Assembly: GCA_029880025.1 (NCBI GenBank)
Contig: JAOUPE010000102.1
Span: forward strand, 1 to 6,212
DNA: 6,212 bases
Direction: 5' to 3'
Source of the DNA: Caldifarciminota bacterium
Lineage (GTDB): Bacteria > Hydrothermota > Tepidihabitantia > Tepidihabitantales > JAOUPE01
The notes under the pieces were generated by a model, which saw nothing but the letters and a program-made list of their open reading frames with translations, searched no databases and was not told the origin of the DNA. The position numbers and the translations under genes were made by a program. This document shows, one piece after another, positions 1-5,944 of the stretch. Numbering within the stretch: the first letter of the stretch is position 1; the number at the start of each line of letters is the position of its first letter.

Positions 1-635
1 TTGACCCGGATGGTGACCGGGTTTCTTTTGTTGATGAGAAGGGTAATGCCTTAGGTGAGGAAGCAACTCTGCTCCTTGCCCTATCCTTTATCCTTCCGAA
101 AAAAACTGGTCCGGTTGTGGTGAACCTTTCTACCACCCAGGCGGTTGATGACATTGCTGCCAAGTTTTCGGTGCCGGTCTTTCGCACCAAGGTGGGCGAA
201 GCTTCGGTTGTAGCTAAAATGAGAGAAGTGGAGGCGGTGATTGGCGGCGAAGGTAATGGCGGTGTCATCCTACCCGAAATAAACTATACCCGTGACGGGA
301 TTGCCGCAACCGCAATCCTGATTCATCTTCTCTCCGACCGTGAAACTGCACTATCCGAAGTTGTCGACGAATTGCCAAAATATTTCAGGCAAAAGACTGT
401 CTTACCTTATGAACGAAAAGATTGGCTTACCCAAAAATCGAAATTGAAAAAAGCATTCATGCCGGGTCGGTTTAATCATGAAGACGGATTAAAAATAATC
501 AGTAAGGATTATTGGCTCCATATCCGTCCTTCCAATACCGAACCGATAATCCGGGTTATCGCTGAATCAAAATCCGATGTTTATACCGCAAGCTTAATCG
601 CAAAAGTAAAAGAAGTTTTAAAGGTTAGTGATTAA
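1..635 (+). CDS. glmM: Phosphoglucosamine mutase / phosphomannomutase family, C-terminal part (5' end outside window)
   Basis: This alpha-D-phosphohexomutase moves phosphate between C6 and C1 of a sugar phosphate; beside glmS the likely reaction is glucosamine-6-P to glucosamine-1-P in the cytosol. The frame is open from nt 3 and opens with DPDGDR (nt 3-20), the metal-binding loop of domain 2, so the true start lies upstream and any internal GTG start is artefactual. GGEGNGGV (nt 243-266) is the sugar-specificity loop of domain 3, and RPSNTEP (nt 525-545) is the phosphate-binding loop of domain 4. About 210 residues are present, roughly the last half of a usual 450-residue enzyme; the catalytic serine is outside the window. 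The family is clear. The substrate is not: the loop is GEGNGG rather than the GGEQSGH of classical GlmM, so phosphomannomutase or phosphoglucomutase activity is possible. The glmM assignment rests mainly on glmS starting 8 nt after the stop. Confidence 0.85.
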   Translation, partial: DPDGDRVSFVDEKGNALGEEATLLLALSFILPKKTGPVVVNLSTTQAVDDIAAKFSVPVFRTKVGEASVVAKMREVEAVIGGEGNGGVILPEINYTRDGIAATAILIHLLSDRETALSEVVDELPKYFRQKTVLPYERKDWLTQKSKLKKAFMPGRFNHEDGLKIISKDYWLHIRPSNTEPIIRVIAESKSDVYTASLIAKVKEVLKVSD

Positions 636-643
636 TTTTTGAT

Positions 644-2470
644 ATGTGTGGCATCGTTGGCTATATTGGTGAGAAAGATATTGACAATGTGATTCTGGTC
701 GGTCTGGAGCGCTTAGAATACCGGGGCTATGATTCCTGTGGCATTGCCACGATTAAGAATGGTGACCTTAAACTGAAAAAAGCCGCCGGGCGATTACAAA
801 AATTAAAGCAATCCGTGACCAATTCTCCGTTAGGCGGTGGAATCGGTATCGGTCATACCCGTTGGGCAACCCATGGTAAAGTATGTGATGAAAACGCCCA
901 TCCGTTTAGTGATTGTACCAATACCATTGCCCTGGTGCATAATGGAATCGTGGAAAATTATCGGGAAGTAAAAGAGGAACTCAACAAAGCCGGACACAAA
1001 TTTATTTCGGATACCGATACCGAAGTCGTGGTTCATTTAATTGAATCGTATTATAAAGATAATTTAATCAAGGCGGTTTTGAAAGCGGTCAGTAAACTGA
1101 GAGGCAGCTATTCTTTAGCCATCATTTCGAAAAAAGAGCCGGAAAAACTGATTGGGGTAAAAATGGGCAGCCCGCTGGTCATCGGGATTGGTCGAAAAGA
1201 ATATATTCTTGCTTCGGACACCCTGGCTTTAGTCGGTATCGCCAAACAGGTTGTTCCGTTACAGGATAAAGAAGTCTGTGTTCTGACCAAAGAACAGATG
1301 GAGATTTTCGACTTTGACCATCATGAGGTAAATCGACCCAGCCAACCGATCGGCTTTCGAGCCAAAGCGGTTTCAAAAGGCCGCTATCGCCATTTTATGC
1401 GCAAGGAGATTTTTGAGCAGCCCAAAGTAATTTCCCATAATATCGTTAAGCGGGTTCGAAACAGTCACATCGTTTTAGACCCGGATTTTCGATTTTACCC
1501 GGAAGATTTGGTAAGATTCAACAAGATTTTAATTCAGGCTTGCGGCACATCTTATCATGCCGGTCTGATTGGTCGATATTATCTTGAGAAGTTTTGCCGC
1601 ATACCGACCACGGTCGAAATCGCCTCCGAATTAAGAACCCGAGATTTCATCATCGATGAAGAAACCTTGATGGTCGCTATCAGCCAGTCCGGCGAAACGG
1701 CGGATACCCTTGCCGCCTTACGCGAGGCAAAACTTAAAGACATGAAAACAATTTCAATCGTCAATGTCAAACGTTCATCAATCGACCGGGAATCGGACAG
1801 TATTTTATATATTAATGCCGGACCCGAGATTGGAGTGGCTTCGACCAAGGCTTATACCGCCCAAATCTTTACTCTGCTAATCCTGGCACTTCATATCGGA
1901 CATTATCGGCAAACAATTTCTGAACCAGAAACCGCTAAAATCTTGAAAGAAGCCAAGAAAATACCTGCCCTGATGACCAAAACCCTTAATCTTGACCATC
2001 ATTTAAAAGCAGCGGCAAAAAAATTATCTTTGGTCCGGAATTTCATTTTTTTAGGACGGGGTATCAATTATCCTTCAGCCCTGGAAGGAGCACTGAAACT
2101 TAAGGAGATTTCCTATATCCATGCTACCGGTTATCCAGCCGGCGAAATGAAACATGGTCCAATCTCGTTAATTACCGAAGACGTTCCGGTTGTCTGCATT
2201 GCGGTCAAAGATTCGGTTTATGATAAAATGATGTCAAATATTGCGGAAGCCAAAGCACGCAAAGGCAAGATTGTCGTGTTTGGCACCGAGGGAGATAAGA
2301 GTTTAAAAGATTTAGCCGAAGAAGTTTTCTATGTGCCAGATGTGCCTGAATACTTCACACCACTTTTAGTGGCTCTGCCTTTGCAATTATTGGCTTATCA
2401 CATTGCCGTGATGCGTGGCTGCGATGTTGATAAACCGAGGAATCTGGCAAAAAGCGTTACGGTCGAGTAA
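644..2470 (+). CDS. glmS: Glutamine--fructose-6-phosphate aminotransferase (isomerizing), GlmS
   Basis: This enzyme makes glucosamine-6-phosphate from fructose-6-phosphate and glutamine, the first committed step to UDP-GlcNAc and cell-envelope polymers. It is full length at 608 residues. The N-terminal class II glutaminase domain (about 2-225) begins MCGIVGYIG, whose Cys2 becomes the nucleophile after Met removal, and contains YRGYDS, GHTRWATHG (70-78), HNGIVENY and SDTDTEV. The linker has RHFMRKEIFEQP. SIS domain 1 (about 285-420) has CGTSYH (300-305), SQSGET (347-352) and ASTKAYT. SIS domain 2 (about 455-595) has GRG..YPSALEG and the isomerase residues K485, E488 and H504 in LKLKEIS and KHGP. 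The tail DKPRNLAKSVTVE is canonical. The ATG is fixed by the required N-terminal Cys. No Shine-Dalgarno sequence lies upstream; with only 8 nt after the glmM stop, translational coupling is likely. No glmS ribozyme precedes it. The gene ends 24 nt from the stop of a convergent gene. Confidence 0.98.
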   Translation: MCGIVGYIGEKDIDNVILVGLERLEYRGYDSCGIATIKNGDLKLKKAAGRLQKLKQSVTNSPLGGGIGIGHTRWATHGKVCDENAHPFSDCTNTIALVHNGIVENYREVKEELNKAGHKFISDTDTEVVVHLIESYYKDNLIKAVLKAVSKLRGSYSLAIISKKEPEKLIGVKMGSPLVIGIGRKEYILASDTLALVGIAKQVVPLQDKEVCVLTKEQMEIFDFDHHEVNRPSQPIGFRAKAVSKGRYRHFMRKEIFEQPKVISHNIVKRVRNSHIVLDPDFRFYPEDLVRFNKILIQACGTSYHAGLIGRYYLEKFCRIPTTVEIASELRTRDFIIDEETLMVAISQSGETADTLAALREAKLKDMKTISIVNVKRSSIDRESDSILYINAGPEIGVASTKAYTAQIFTLLILALHIGHYRQTISEPETAKILKEAKKIPALMTKTLNLDHHLKAAAKKLSLVRNFIFLGRGINYPSALEGALKLKEISYIHATGYPAGEMKHGPISLITEDVPVVCIAVKDSVYDKMMSNIAEAKARKGKIVVFGTEGDKSLKDLAEEVFYVPDVPEYFTPLLVALPLQLLAYHIAVMRGCDVDKPRNLAKSVTVE

Positions 2471-2494
2471 AAATAATCCTCGCCTCTTAAGAAT

Positions 2495-3001
2495 TCAAAG
2501 ATTGTCTTTTTTCTGAACAAACCCGGCAATTTTTTCCATTATTTGTAAAGAGTTTTTCGGGGTCAAGAAAATAAGATTGCCATTTTTCATCTTTAGAACC
2601 ACTGCATCATTAAGTCTTACACAAGGTGAGGCACCGGGCAGATGAACTTTATTAGCAAAAAATCCTTTCTGTTGATAAAAATCGTCTACCTCGGTCCAGG
2701 CAAAAAATCTATGCCAGATACCGAATCGAAGGTCAATACCCTTCCGGTCTAAGCGATATTTTGTCATGAAGAGCGCAATAAAGGTCAAATAGGTGTAGAC
2801 TAAAGCCAAAAAGCCAATCCCAATTACAATGATTGCACCAACCGATTTTAGCTGGTTGAGAAGATAAAACCCTTTAGCGATTGCCAATAACCCCAAAATC
2901 ATCACAAGACAGATTATTAATATCAATATTAATGAAGGATTCGGTCGGTCGATGTAGTTTTCGTCCGCTTTTATTCCTCTGGGCGATTCCTGGTTGGTCA
3001 T
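2495..3001 (-). CDS. Small membrane protein with two TM helices and a PH-like C-terminal domain
   Basis: A hypothetical membrane protein of 168 residues. After a polar start (1-22) there are two hydrophobic helices, about 23-48 and 53-79, joined by a short turn (NQLKS). A basic segment, KYRLDRKG, begins a soluble tail of about 85 residues that alternates short hydrophobic strands with turns and ends in a helix (SLQIMEKIAGFVQ). Two helices followed by a domain starting Y.LDRKGI.LR.G.W...F.W.EV is the usual look of bacterial PH-domain (YdbS/YdbT-like) proteins; this is recognised by architecture, not by a diagnostic motif. A two-helix hairpin should leave the tail in the cytoplasm. The function is unknown. 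It lies 76 nt downstream of the adenosine-kinase-family gene on the same strand and may share its transcript or use a weak promoter of its own. No ribosome binding site precedes the ATG. Confidence 0.75.
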   Translation of the reverse strand: MTNQESPRGIKADENYIDRPNPSLILILIICLVMILGLLAIAKGFYLLNQLKSVGAIIVIGIGFLALVYTYLTFIALFMTKYRLDRKGIDLRFGIWHRFFAWTEVDDFYQQKGFFANKVHLPGASPCVRLNDAVVLKMKNGNLIFLTPKNSLQIMEKIAGFVQKKDNL

Positions 3002-3010
3002 CTAATTGCA

Positions 3011-3038
3011 ATTAATCATTAGAACAAAAGTTCGTTAA
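3011..3038 (-). promoter_or_regulatory. Weak candidate promoter for the PH-like membrane protein gene
   Basis: In the 76-nt gap between the two minus-strand genes, TTAACG (3038-3033) and ATTAAT (3016-3011) are spaced 16 bp apart, with 9 nt to the ATG. Each matches consensus at only 4 of 6 positions. It was noticed because the geometry fits the two stronger promoters nearby; in AT-rich DNA such a match could arise by chance, and readthrough from the upstream gene is equally possible. Confidence 0.3.
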
Positions 3039-3077
3039 ATGGTCCAGCCGATTACAAGTAATAATTTCCCAATACCG

Positions 3078-3560
3078 CTAAAACTTATAGCCAATCTTTC
3101 TTAAGAACTCTTTGCGGTCTTTCTTATCTTTTTCGGTCTCAATCCCTTTGGTTTTTGCGCCGTCAATCACCCCCAAAATTCCTTTACCCATTTCGGTTTC
3201 CGCGATAACAACCTCAACCGGGTTGGCAGTGGCACAGAAGATATTGCATACTTCGTAGACATCTTTTATCGCTTTCAGCACGTTGACTGGATAGGCATTA
3301 CGGATAATGACGATAAAACAGTGCCCACAACCGATATTAAAAGCATTTTCCCCGGCGAGGTTTAAAAGCTCAGGGTCATTGCCTTCGGTTCGCACCAAGC
3401 ACGGACCAGACGATTCACAGAAACCGATACCGAATTTGATGTTTGGGACAGAATTAATTAAGGCTTCATAAAGGTCTTCGACCGTTTTAATAAAATGAGA
3501 TTGACCGAGTATGATATTGGTATCATCCGGTCTTTTGATTTTTACAATTTTTGTTTCCAT
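3078..3560 (-). CDS. Adenosine-specific kinase family protein (PF04008 / COG1839)
   Basis: A small soluble protein of 160 residues, full length for this single-domain family. Recognisable features in order are N-I-I-L-G-Q-SHFIKTVEDLYEAL (15-34), a central VPNIKFGIGFCESSGPCLVR (38-57), GND.ELLNLA, a CGHCF segment (78-82) where the family usually has GH.F, YPVNVLKAIKDVYEV (90-104), IFCATANPVEVVIAET (107-122) and GKGILGVIDG (125-134), ending in a charged tail with GYKF. Family members were annotated as adenosine-specific kinases from structural and ligand work on an archaeal protein; the physiological role is poorly established, so the name should be used with caution. The ATG is supported by a good promoter just upstream (TTGACG, 16 bp, TAGAAT, 9 nt to ATG) and by the family's usual N-terminus. 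There is no Shine-Dalgarno sequence. It is divergent from the foldase gene and lies upstream of the PH-like membrane protein gene. Confidence 0.88.
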   Translation of the reverse strand: METKIVKIKRPDDTNIILGQSHFIKTVEDLYEALINSVPNIKFGIGFCESSGPCLVRTEGNDPELLNLAGENAFNIGCGHCFIVIIRNAYPVNVLKAIKDVYEVCNIFCATANPVEVVIAETEMGKGILGVIDGAKTKGIETEKDKKDRKEFLRKIGYKF

Positions 3561-3569
3561 GATGGTTGA

Positions 3570-3597
3570 ATTCTAAGCTAAATTAACCATTCGTCAA
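3570..3597 (-). promoter_or_regulatory. Sigma70-type promoter for the adenosine-kinase-family gene
   Basis: On the minus strand the -35 hexamer TTGACG (3597-3592) and the -10 hexamer TAGAAT (3575-3570) are separated by 16 bp. Each matches consensus at 5 of 6 positions. Only 9 nt separate the -10 box from the ATG, so transcription should start within about 3 nt of the start codon and give a leaderless or nearly leaderless mRNA. This is predicted from sequence only. Confidence 0.65.
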
Positions 3598-3626
3598 CTT
3601 TGAATATGATTAGAGCCAGATTTATA

Positions 3627-3654
3627 TTGACTGCAGGAAATTATTTACTAAAAT
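3627..3654 (+). promoter_or_regulatory. Sigma70-type promoter for the PpiD/SurA-like gene
   Basis: The -35 hexamer TTGACT (3627-3632) and the -10 hexamer TAAAAT (3649-3654) are separated by 16 bp, and 9 nt lie between the -10 box and the ATG at 3664. The geometry is identical to that of the divergent promoter on the other strand, whose -35 box lies 29 bp away, so the two promoters sit back to back in the 103-bp gap. A leaderless or nearly leaderless transcript is predicted. Confidence 0.65.
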
Positions 3655-3663
3655 GTAGACGCT

Positions 3664-5427
3664 ATGCTCAGTCAATTGAGAAAACGTGTTAAAGTAATAA
3701 TGTTTTTCGTGGCGATTAGCTTTGTTGCCGGATTCTTACTTAACGAGGTCTGGCAGATGCTTAGAAGTAGAACTCCCCGTAGTTCTTGGGAAAAAGGAAT
3801 CGTGGGCAAGGTGGGTAAAAAAACAATAACCCGCGATGAGTATTTTAATACGGTGGAATATTTTGCCTATCGGTATTTAAAGGAAAATAAGCTTCGAGAA
3901 ATTTCTGAGACGGAACGTGAAAACATTCATAGTCAAGCTTGGCAATATTTGATTAGTGAGAAAATATGGCAGGATATCTTAAAGCAGGAAAAGATAAAGA
4001 TAACCGCGGAGGAAGTGAATGAAATTGTAAGATTTAATCCGCCGCCTGAACTCCGCAACCATCCGGACCTTATGACCGATGGCGAGTTTGACCAAGAAAA
4101 ATATTTAAATGTCCTCGCCAATCCGGCAAATCAAGAATACTTTTCTCTCTACGTTCGCGATTTAATCGATATGTTACCAAAAGAAAAATTGCGCATTGAT
4201 GTGAACGCAATGTATCGCATAACTTCGGGTGAAATCGAAGACAGGTTAAACTGGGAGAATACAAGTGTTAAAACAACTTATCTTTATTTCAGCCCAAAGA
4301 TGTTAAAGGAACCGTACCAGCCCACCGAAGAGGAGATTAAAGAATATTACGAGAAAAATAGAAAAGAGTTTGAAACTCCTGAGGTGCACCGTCTTAGATA
4401 TGTTTTCTTTACCCTCCAGACTACGGCTGAGGACTCACTCGATGCCCAACGCCAGATTGAAGATGCTTATGCCGAAATCAAGTCGGTCGAGGATTTTTCA
4501 TTTTTGATTAATGATTTTTCGGATATGCCATACGAAACAACTGCAGTCTGGTTTGCCAAAAATAGTTTTGATGAAAGAACTCAGACGATCCTCGATTCAT
4601 TACAACCGGGAATGATTAGCAAACCATTTTTCAGTACCGAAGGCTGGCAAATTATTAACCTGGAAGAAAAAAAGAAGGATAGTGTTAAGTTAAAAAGGAT
4701 CCTGGTCCGAATCAAAATGACTTCAACCACGACCGCCATGGTTCAGGATAGTATCAATAAATTTCTGGAACGAGCCAAGCATGAAGATTTTGATACTTTG
4801 TGCCAAGAGTTTGGCTTGACTCCGCTTTTGACCCAGGTGTTAAAAGGTAAAGATGTTAATTTCCCTGGAATCAACAGCAATAATCAATTAAAGAATTTTG
4901 CCTTACGCGCAAAACCAAATGAATTATCCGAGCCAATGCGCGGACGCGGCGGCTATTTTATTTTCCGATTAGAGGGAATCACCGAGTCTAGTTCTCACCC
5001 CTGGGAAGGGGCAAAACAGATGATTGAATGGCGCATCCGAAGGGATAAAGATAAAGTCAAGCTTATCGCAAAAGCTGAAGAAAATTACAAAAAGCTTTTT
5101 TCCGGTAAGCCGTTTGAGGCTATTGTGCAGGAAGATCCGACCATTGAAATTTATCAGGACTCTTTCCCCTCTTTCGACCGCTGTAGCAAAGCGAAAGGTG
5201 CTGAGTTTGCCGGAGCACTCTATGCCTTAAAACCAAAAGAGACATCGGGTGTCGTCACAACCGATTGGGGAAGTTTTATTATCCGTTGTGACGAACGAAA
5301 AGAAGTGGTAAAAATGACATCGGACGTTTTTCATTCTCAGAGACGTCAAGAGGTAGCGAATCGAATCTTGTCCGAGCTAATCAAGACTCCGGAGGTTCAG
5401 GATTATCGACCCGGCTTGCTTTATTAA
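3664..5427 (+). CDS. Membrane-anchored PpiD/SurA-like peptidylprolyl isomerase family foldase with degenerate parvulin modules
   Basis: A probable periplasmic chaperone for envelope proteins, 587 residues. A short basic cytoplasmic start (MLSQLRKRVK) precedes one TM helix, about 11-28, with no cleavage site visible, giving the N-in anchored topology of PpiD. Residues 46-200 resemble the SurA/PpiD N-terminal chaperone region: G.VGKKTITRDEY (48-60), a helix ending in W..IL...KI.IT..EV (102-118), then NPPPELRNHPDLMTDGEF (125-142) and DQEKYL. TEEEIKEYYEKNRKEF (221-236) leads into a parvulin-like module at about 240-336, ending LQPGMISKPFFSTEGWQII. A second module (about 341-438) ends ELSEPMRGRGGYFIFRLEG, and a third, shortened one (about 465-546) ends KETSGVVTTDWGSFIIR. 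The modules keep the fold's end motif but lack the GGDLG-type segment and most active-site residues, so isomerase activity is doubtful. The ATG is set by the TM anchor and the promoter 9 nt upstream. It is monocistronic by appearance and is followed by tRNAs. Confidence 0.85.
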   Translation: MLSQLRKRVKVIMFFVAISFVAGFLLNEVWQMLRSRTPRSSWEKGIVGKVGKKTITRDEYFNTVEYFAYRYLKENKLREISETERENIHSQAWQYLISEKIWQDILKQEKIKITAEEVNEIVRFNPPPELRNHPDLMTDGEFDQEKYLNVLANPANQEYFSLYVRDLIDMLPKEKLRIDVNAMYRITSGEIEDRLNWENTSVKTTYLYFSPKMLKEPYQPTEEEIKEYYEKNRKEFETPEVHRLRYVFFTLQTTAEDSLDAQRQIEDAYAEIKSVEDFSFLINDFSDMPYETTAVWFAKNSFDERTQTILDSLQPGMISKPFFSTEGWQIINLEEKKKDSVKLKRILVRIKMTSTTTAMVQDSINKFLERAKHEDFDTLCQEFGLTPLLTQVLKGKDVNFPGINSNNQLKNFALRAKPNELSEPMRGRGGYFIFRLEGITESSSHPWEGAKQMIEWRIRRDKDKVKLIAKAEENYKKLFSGKPFEAIVQEDPTIEIYQDSFPSFDRCSKAKGAEFAGALYALKPKETSGVVTTDWGSFIIRCDERKEVVKMTSDVFHSQRRQEVANRILSELIKTPEVQDYRPGLLY

Positions 5428-5437
5428 TATCACCGGG

Positions 5438-5470
5438 TATCAAAACCTGACTAATATAATAGGTTTGGTA
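5438..5470 (+). terminator. Possible weak hairpin after the foldase gene
   Basis: TATC(A)AAACCT at 5438-5448 can pair with AGGTTTGGTA at 5461-5470, giving about 10 bp with one bulged A and one G-T pair around a 12-nt AT-rich loop. It lies 10 nt after the stop codon and just before the tRNA cluster, where a terminator would be expected. It is AT-rich and followed by TAAAATC rather than a T-run, so it is not a standard intrinsic terminator. Confidence 0.25.
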
Positions 5471-5477
5471 TAAAATC

Positions 5478-5510
5478 TTGACATTTCAATAGATTTTAAT
5501 AACTTATAAA
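5478..5510 (+). promoter_or_regulatory. Candidate promoter of the tRNA cluster
   Basis: A perfect -35 consensus TTGACA at 5478-5483 lies 32 nt before tRNA-Glu. The -10 element is ambiguous: TAACTT (5500-5505) gives the 16-bp spacing used elsewhere in the window but matches poorly, while TATAAA (5505-5510) matches well at an over-long spacing of 21 bp. A promoter here is likely; its exact -10 box is uncertain. Confidence 0.5.
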
Positions 5511-5515
5511 TTGAT

Positions 5516-5588
5516 GGCCCTATCGTCTAATGGTTTAGGACATCGCTCTTTCAAGGCGAAAATACGAGTTCGATCCTCGTTGGGGCCA
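5516..5588 (+). tRNA. trnE: tRNA-Glu (anticodon TTC)
   Basis: A 73-nt cloverleaf. The acceptor GGCCCTA pairs with TGGGGCC (one T-G pair) and the discriminator is A5588. The D arm keeps the conserved GG. The anticodon stem TCGCT/GGCGA encloses loop CTTTCAA with TTC at 5550-5552. The T stem ACGAG/CTCGT encloses TTCGATC. The 3' CCA is not encoded. It is the first gene of the cluster and ends 2 nt before tRNA-Gly, so the two are surely co-transcribed. Confidence 0.96.
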
Positions 5589-5590
5589 AT

Positions 5591-5663
5591 GCGGGAGTAG
5601 CTCAGCTGGTAGAGCATCACCTTGCCAAGGTGAGGGTCGCGAGTTCAAATCTCGTCTCCCGCT
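5591..5663 (+). tRNA. trnG: tRNA-Gly (anticodon GCC)
   Basis: A 73-nt cloverleaf. The acceptor GCGGGAG pairs perfectly with CTCCCGC and the discriminator is T5663, as is usual for bacterial tRNA-Gly. The D arm contains the conserved GG in CTGGTA. The anticodon stem TCACC/GGTGA encloses TTGCCAA with GCC at 5624-5626. The T loop is a canonical TTCAAAT. No CCA is encoded. Confidence 0.97.
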
Positions 5664-5670
5664 CTTGAAA

Positions 5671-5698
5671 ACAGTGCATAGTGCCGAGTGAACAGTGC
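5671..5698. repeat. Four degenerate 7-bp tandem units in the tRNA-Gly/tRNA-Cys spacer
   Basis: ACAGTGC, ATAGTGC, CGAGTGA and ACAGTGC follow one another without gaps. The first and last are identical and all share AGTG. This lies in the 80-nt spacer 5664-5743, which contains no ORF or RNA gene that can be recognised. With only four imperfect units the significance is modest. Confidence 0.5.
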
Positions 5699-5743
5699 TT
5701 TCTGTTATTTGTCTTATCAGATAGTTACTTTGTACTGAATTGT

Positions 5744-5815
5744 GGCGGCATAGCCAAGTAGCAAGGCGGCGGTCTGCAAAACCGCTATTCCCGAGTGCAA
5801 ATCTCGGTGCCGCCT
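5744..5815 (+). tRNA. trnC: tRNA-Cys (anticodon GCA) with non-canonical D/T-loop contacts
   Basis: A 72-nt cloverleaf. The acceptor GGCGGCA pairs perfectly with TGCCGCC, and the discriminator T5815 is the Cys identity base. The anticodon stem GCGGT/ACCGC encloses CTGCAAA with GCA at 5776-5778. The T stem CCGAG/CTCGG is perfect. Two universally conserved loop bases are changed: position 18 is A (5760) where G is expected, and position 55 is G (5797) where T is expected, giving T loop TGCAAAT. G19 and C56 are kept. All stems are intact, which argues against a pseudogene. No CCA is encoded. TTGTCT (5709-5714), 16 bp and TGTACT (5731-5736) could be a weak separate promoter. Confidence 0.92.
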
Positions 5816-5841
5816 TAAAAGAATATTAAAAATCAAATTGC

Positions 5842-5919
5842 AAATATCAAAAATAATCACCGAACCATCAGTGGTTCAAAAAATTATTTTATATTCTCGG
5901 TTTTATATTTTTGATATTT
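5842..5919. repeat. Nested inverted repeat in the tRNA-Cys/tRNA-Leu spacer
   Basis: The 129-nt spacer 5816-5944 is very AT-rich. Arms of 14 bp, AAATATCAAAAATA (5842-5855) and its exact reverse complement (5906-5919), are followed inward by ACCGA (5859-5863) and TCGGT (5897-5901). At the centre is a perfect hairpin, GAACCA-TCAG-TGGTTC (5862-5877). AAAATAAT (5850-5857) can alternatively pair with ATTATTTT (5883-5890). It resembles a small palindromic intergenic repeat; no ORF or target-site duplication is evident. Confidence 0.6.
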
Positions 5920-5944
5920 AATTTTTTATTTTTTATTTCTTTCT

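Noticed and set aside
117..122. GTG codons as the start of a 172-residue protein
   Set aside because: The same frame is open back to nt 3 and begins with the DPDGDR metal-binding motif, so these are internal valines of a longer phosphohexomutase.
830..1848. Minus-strand open frames of 60-89 codons inside glmS
   Set aside because: They lie wholly within a full-length conserved gene and show no recognisable protein features; they are antisense shadows.
2471..2494. Possible bidirectional terminator between the convergent genes
   Set aside because: The 24-nt gap has no stem-loop with a T-run on either strand.
3933..4264. Minus-strand open frames inside the foldase gene, and a plus-strand one at 5024-5230
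   Set aside because: They overlap the conserved foldase frame, which has the expected TM anchor and domain motifs throughout.
5410..5437. CCCGG/CCGGG pair spanning the foldase stop codon
   Set aside because: Only 5 bp with an 18-nt loop and no T-run; too weak to call.
5862..5890. GAACCA/TGGTTC hairpin as an intrinsic terminator
   Set aside because: On neither strand does a T-run follow the stem directly; on the plus strand it is followed by A residues. It is better treated as part of the larger palindrome.
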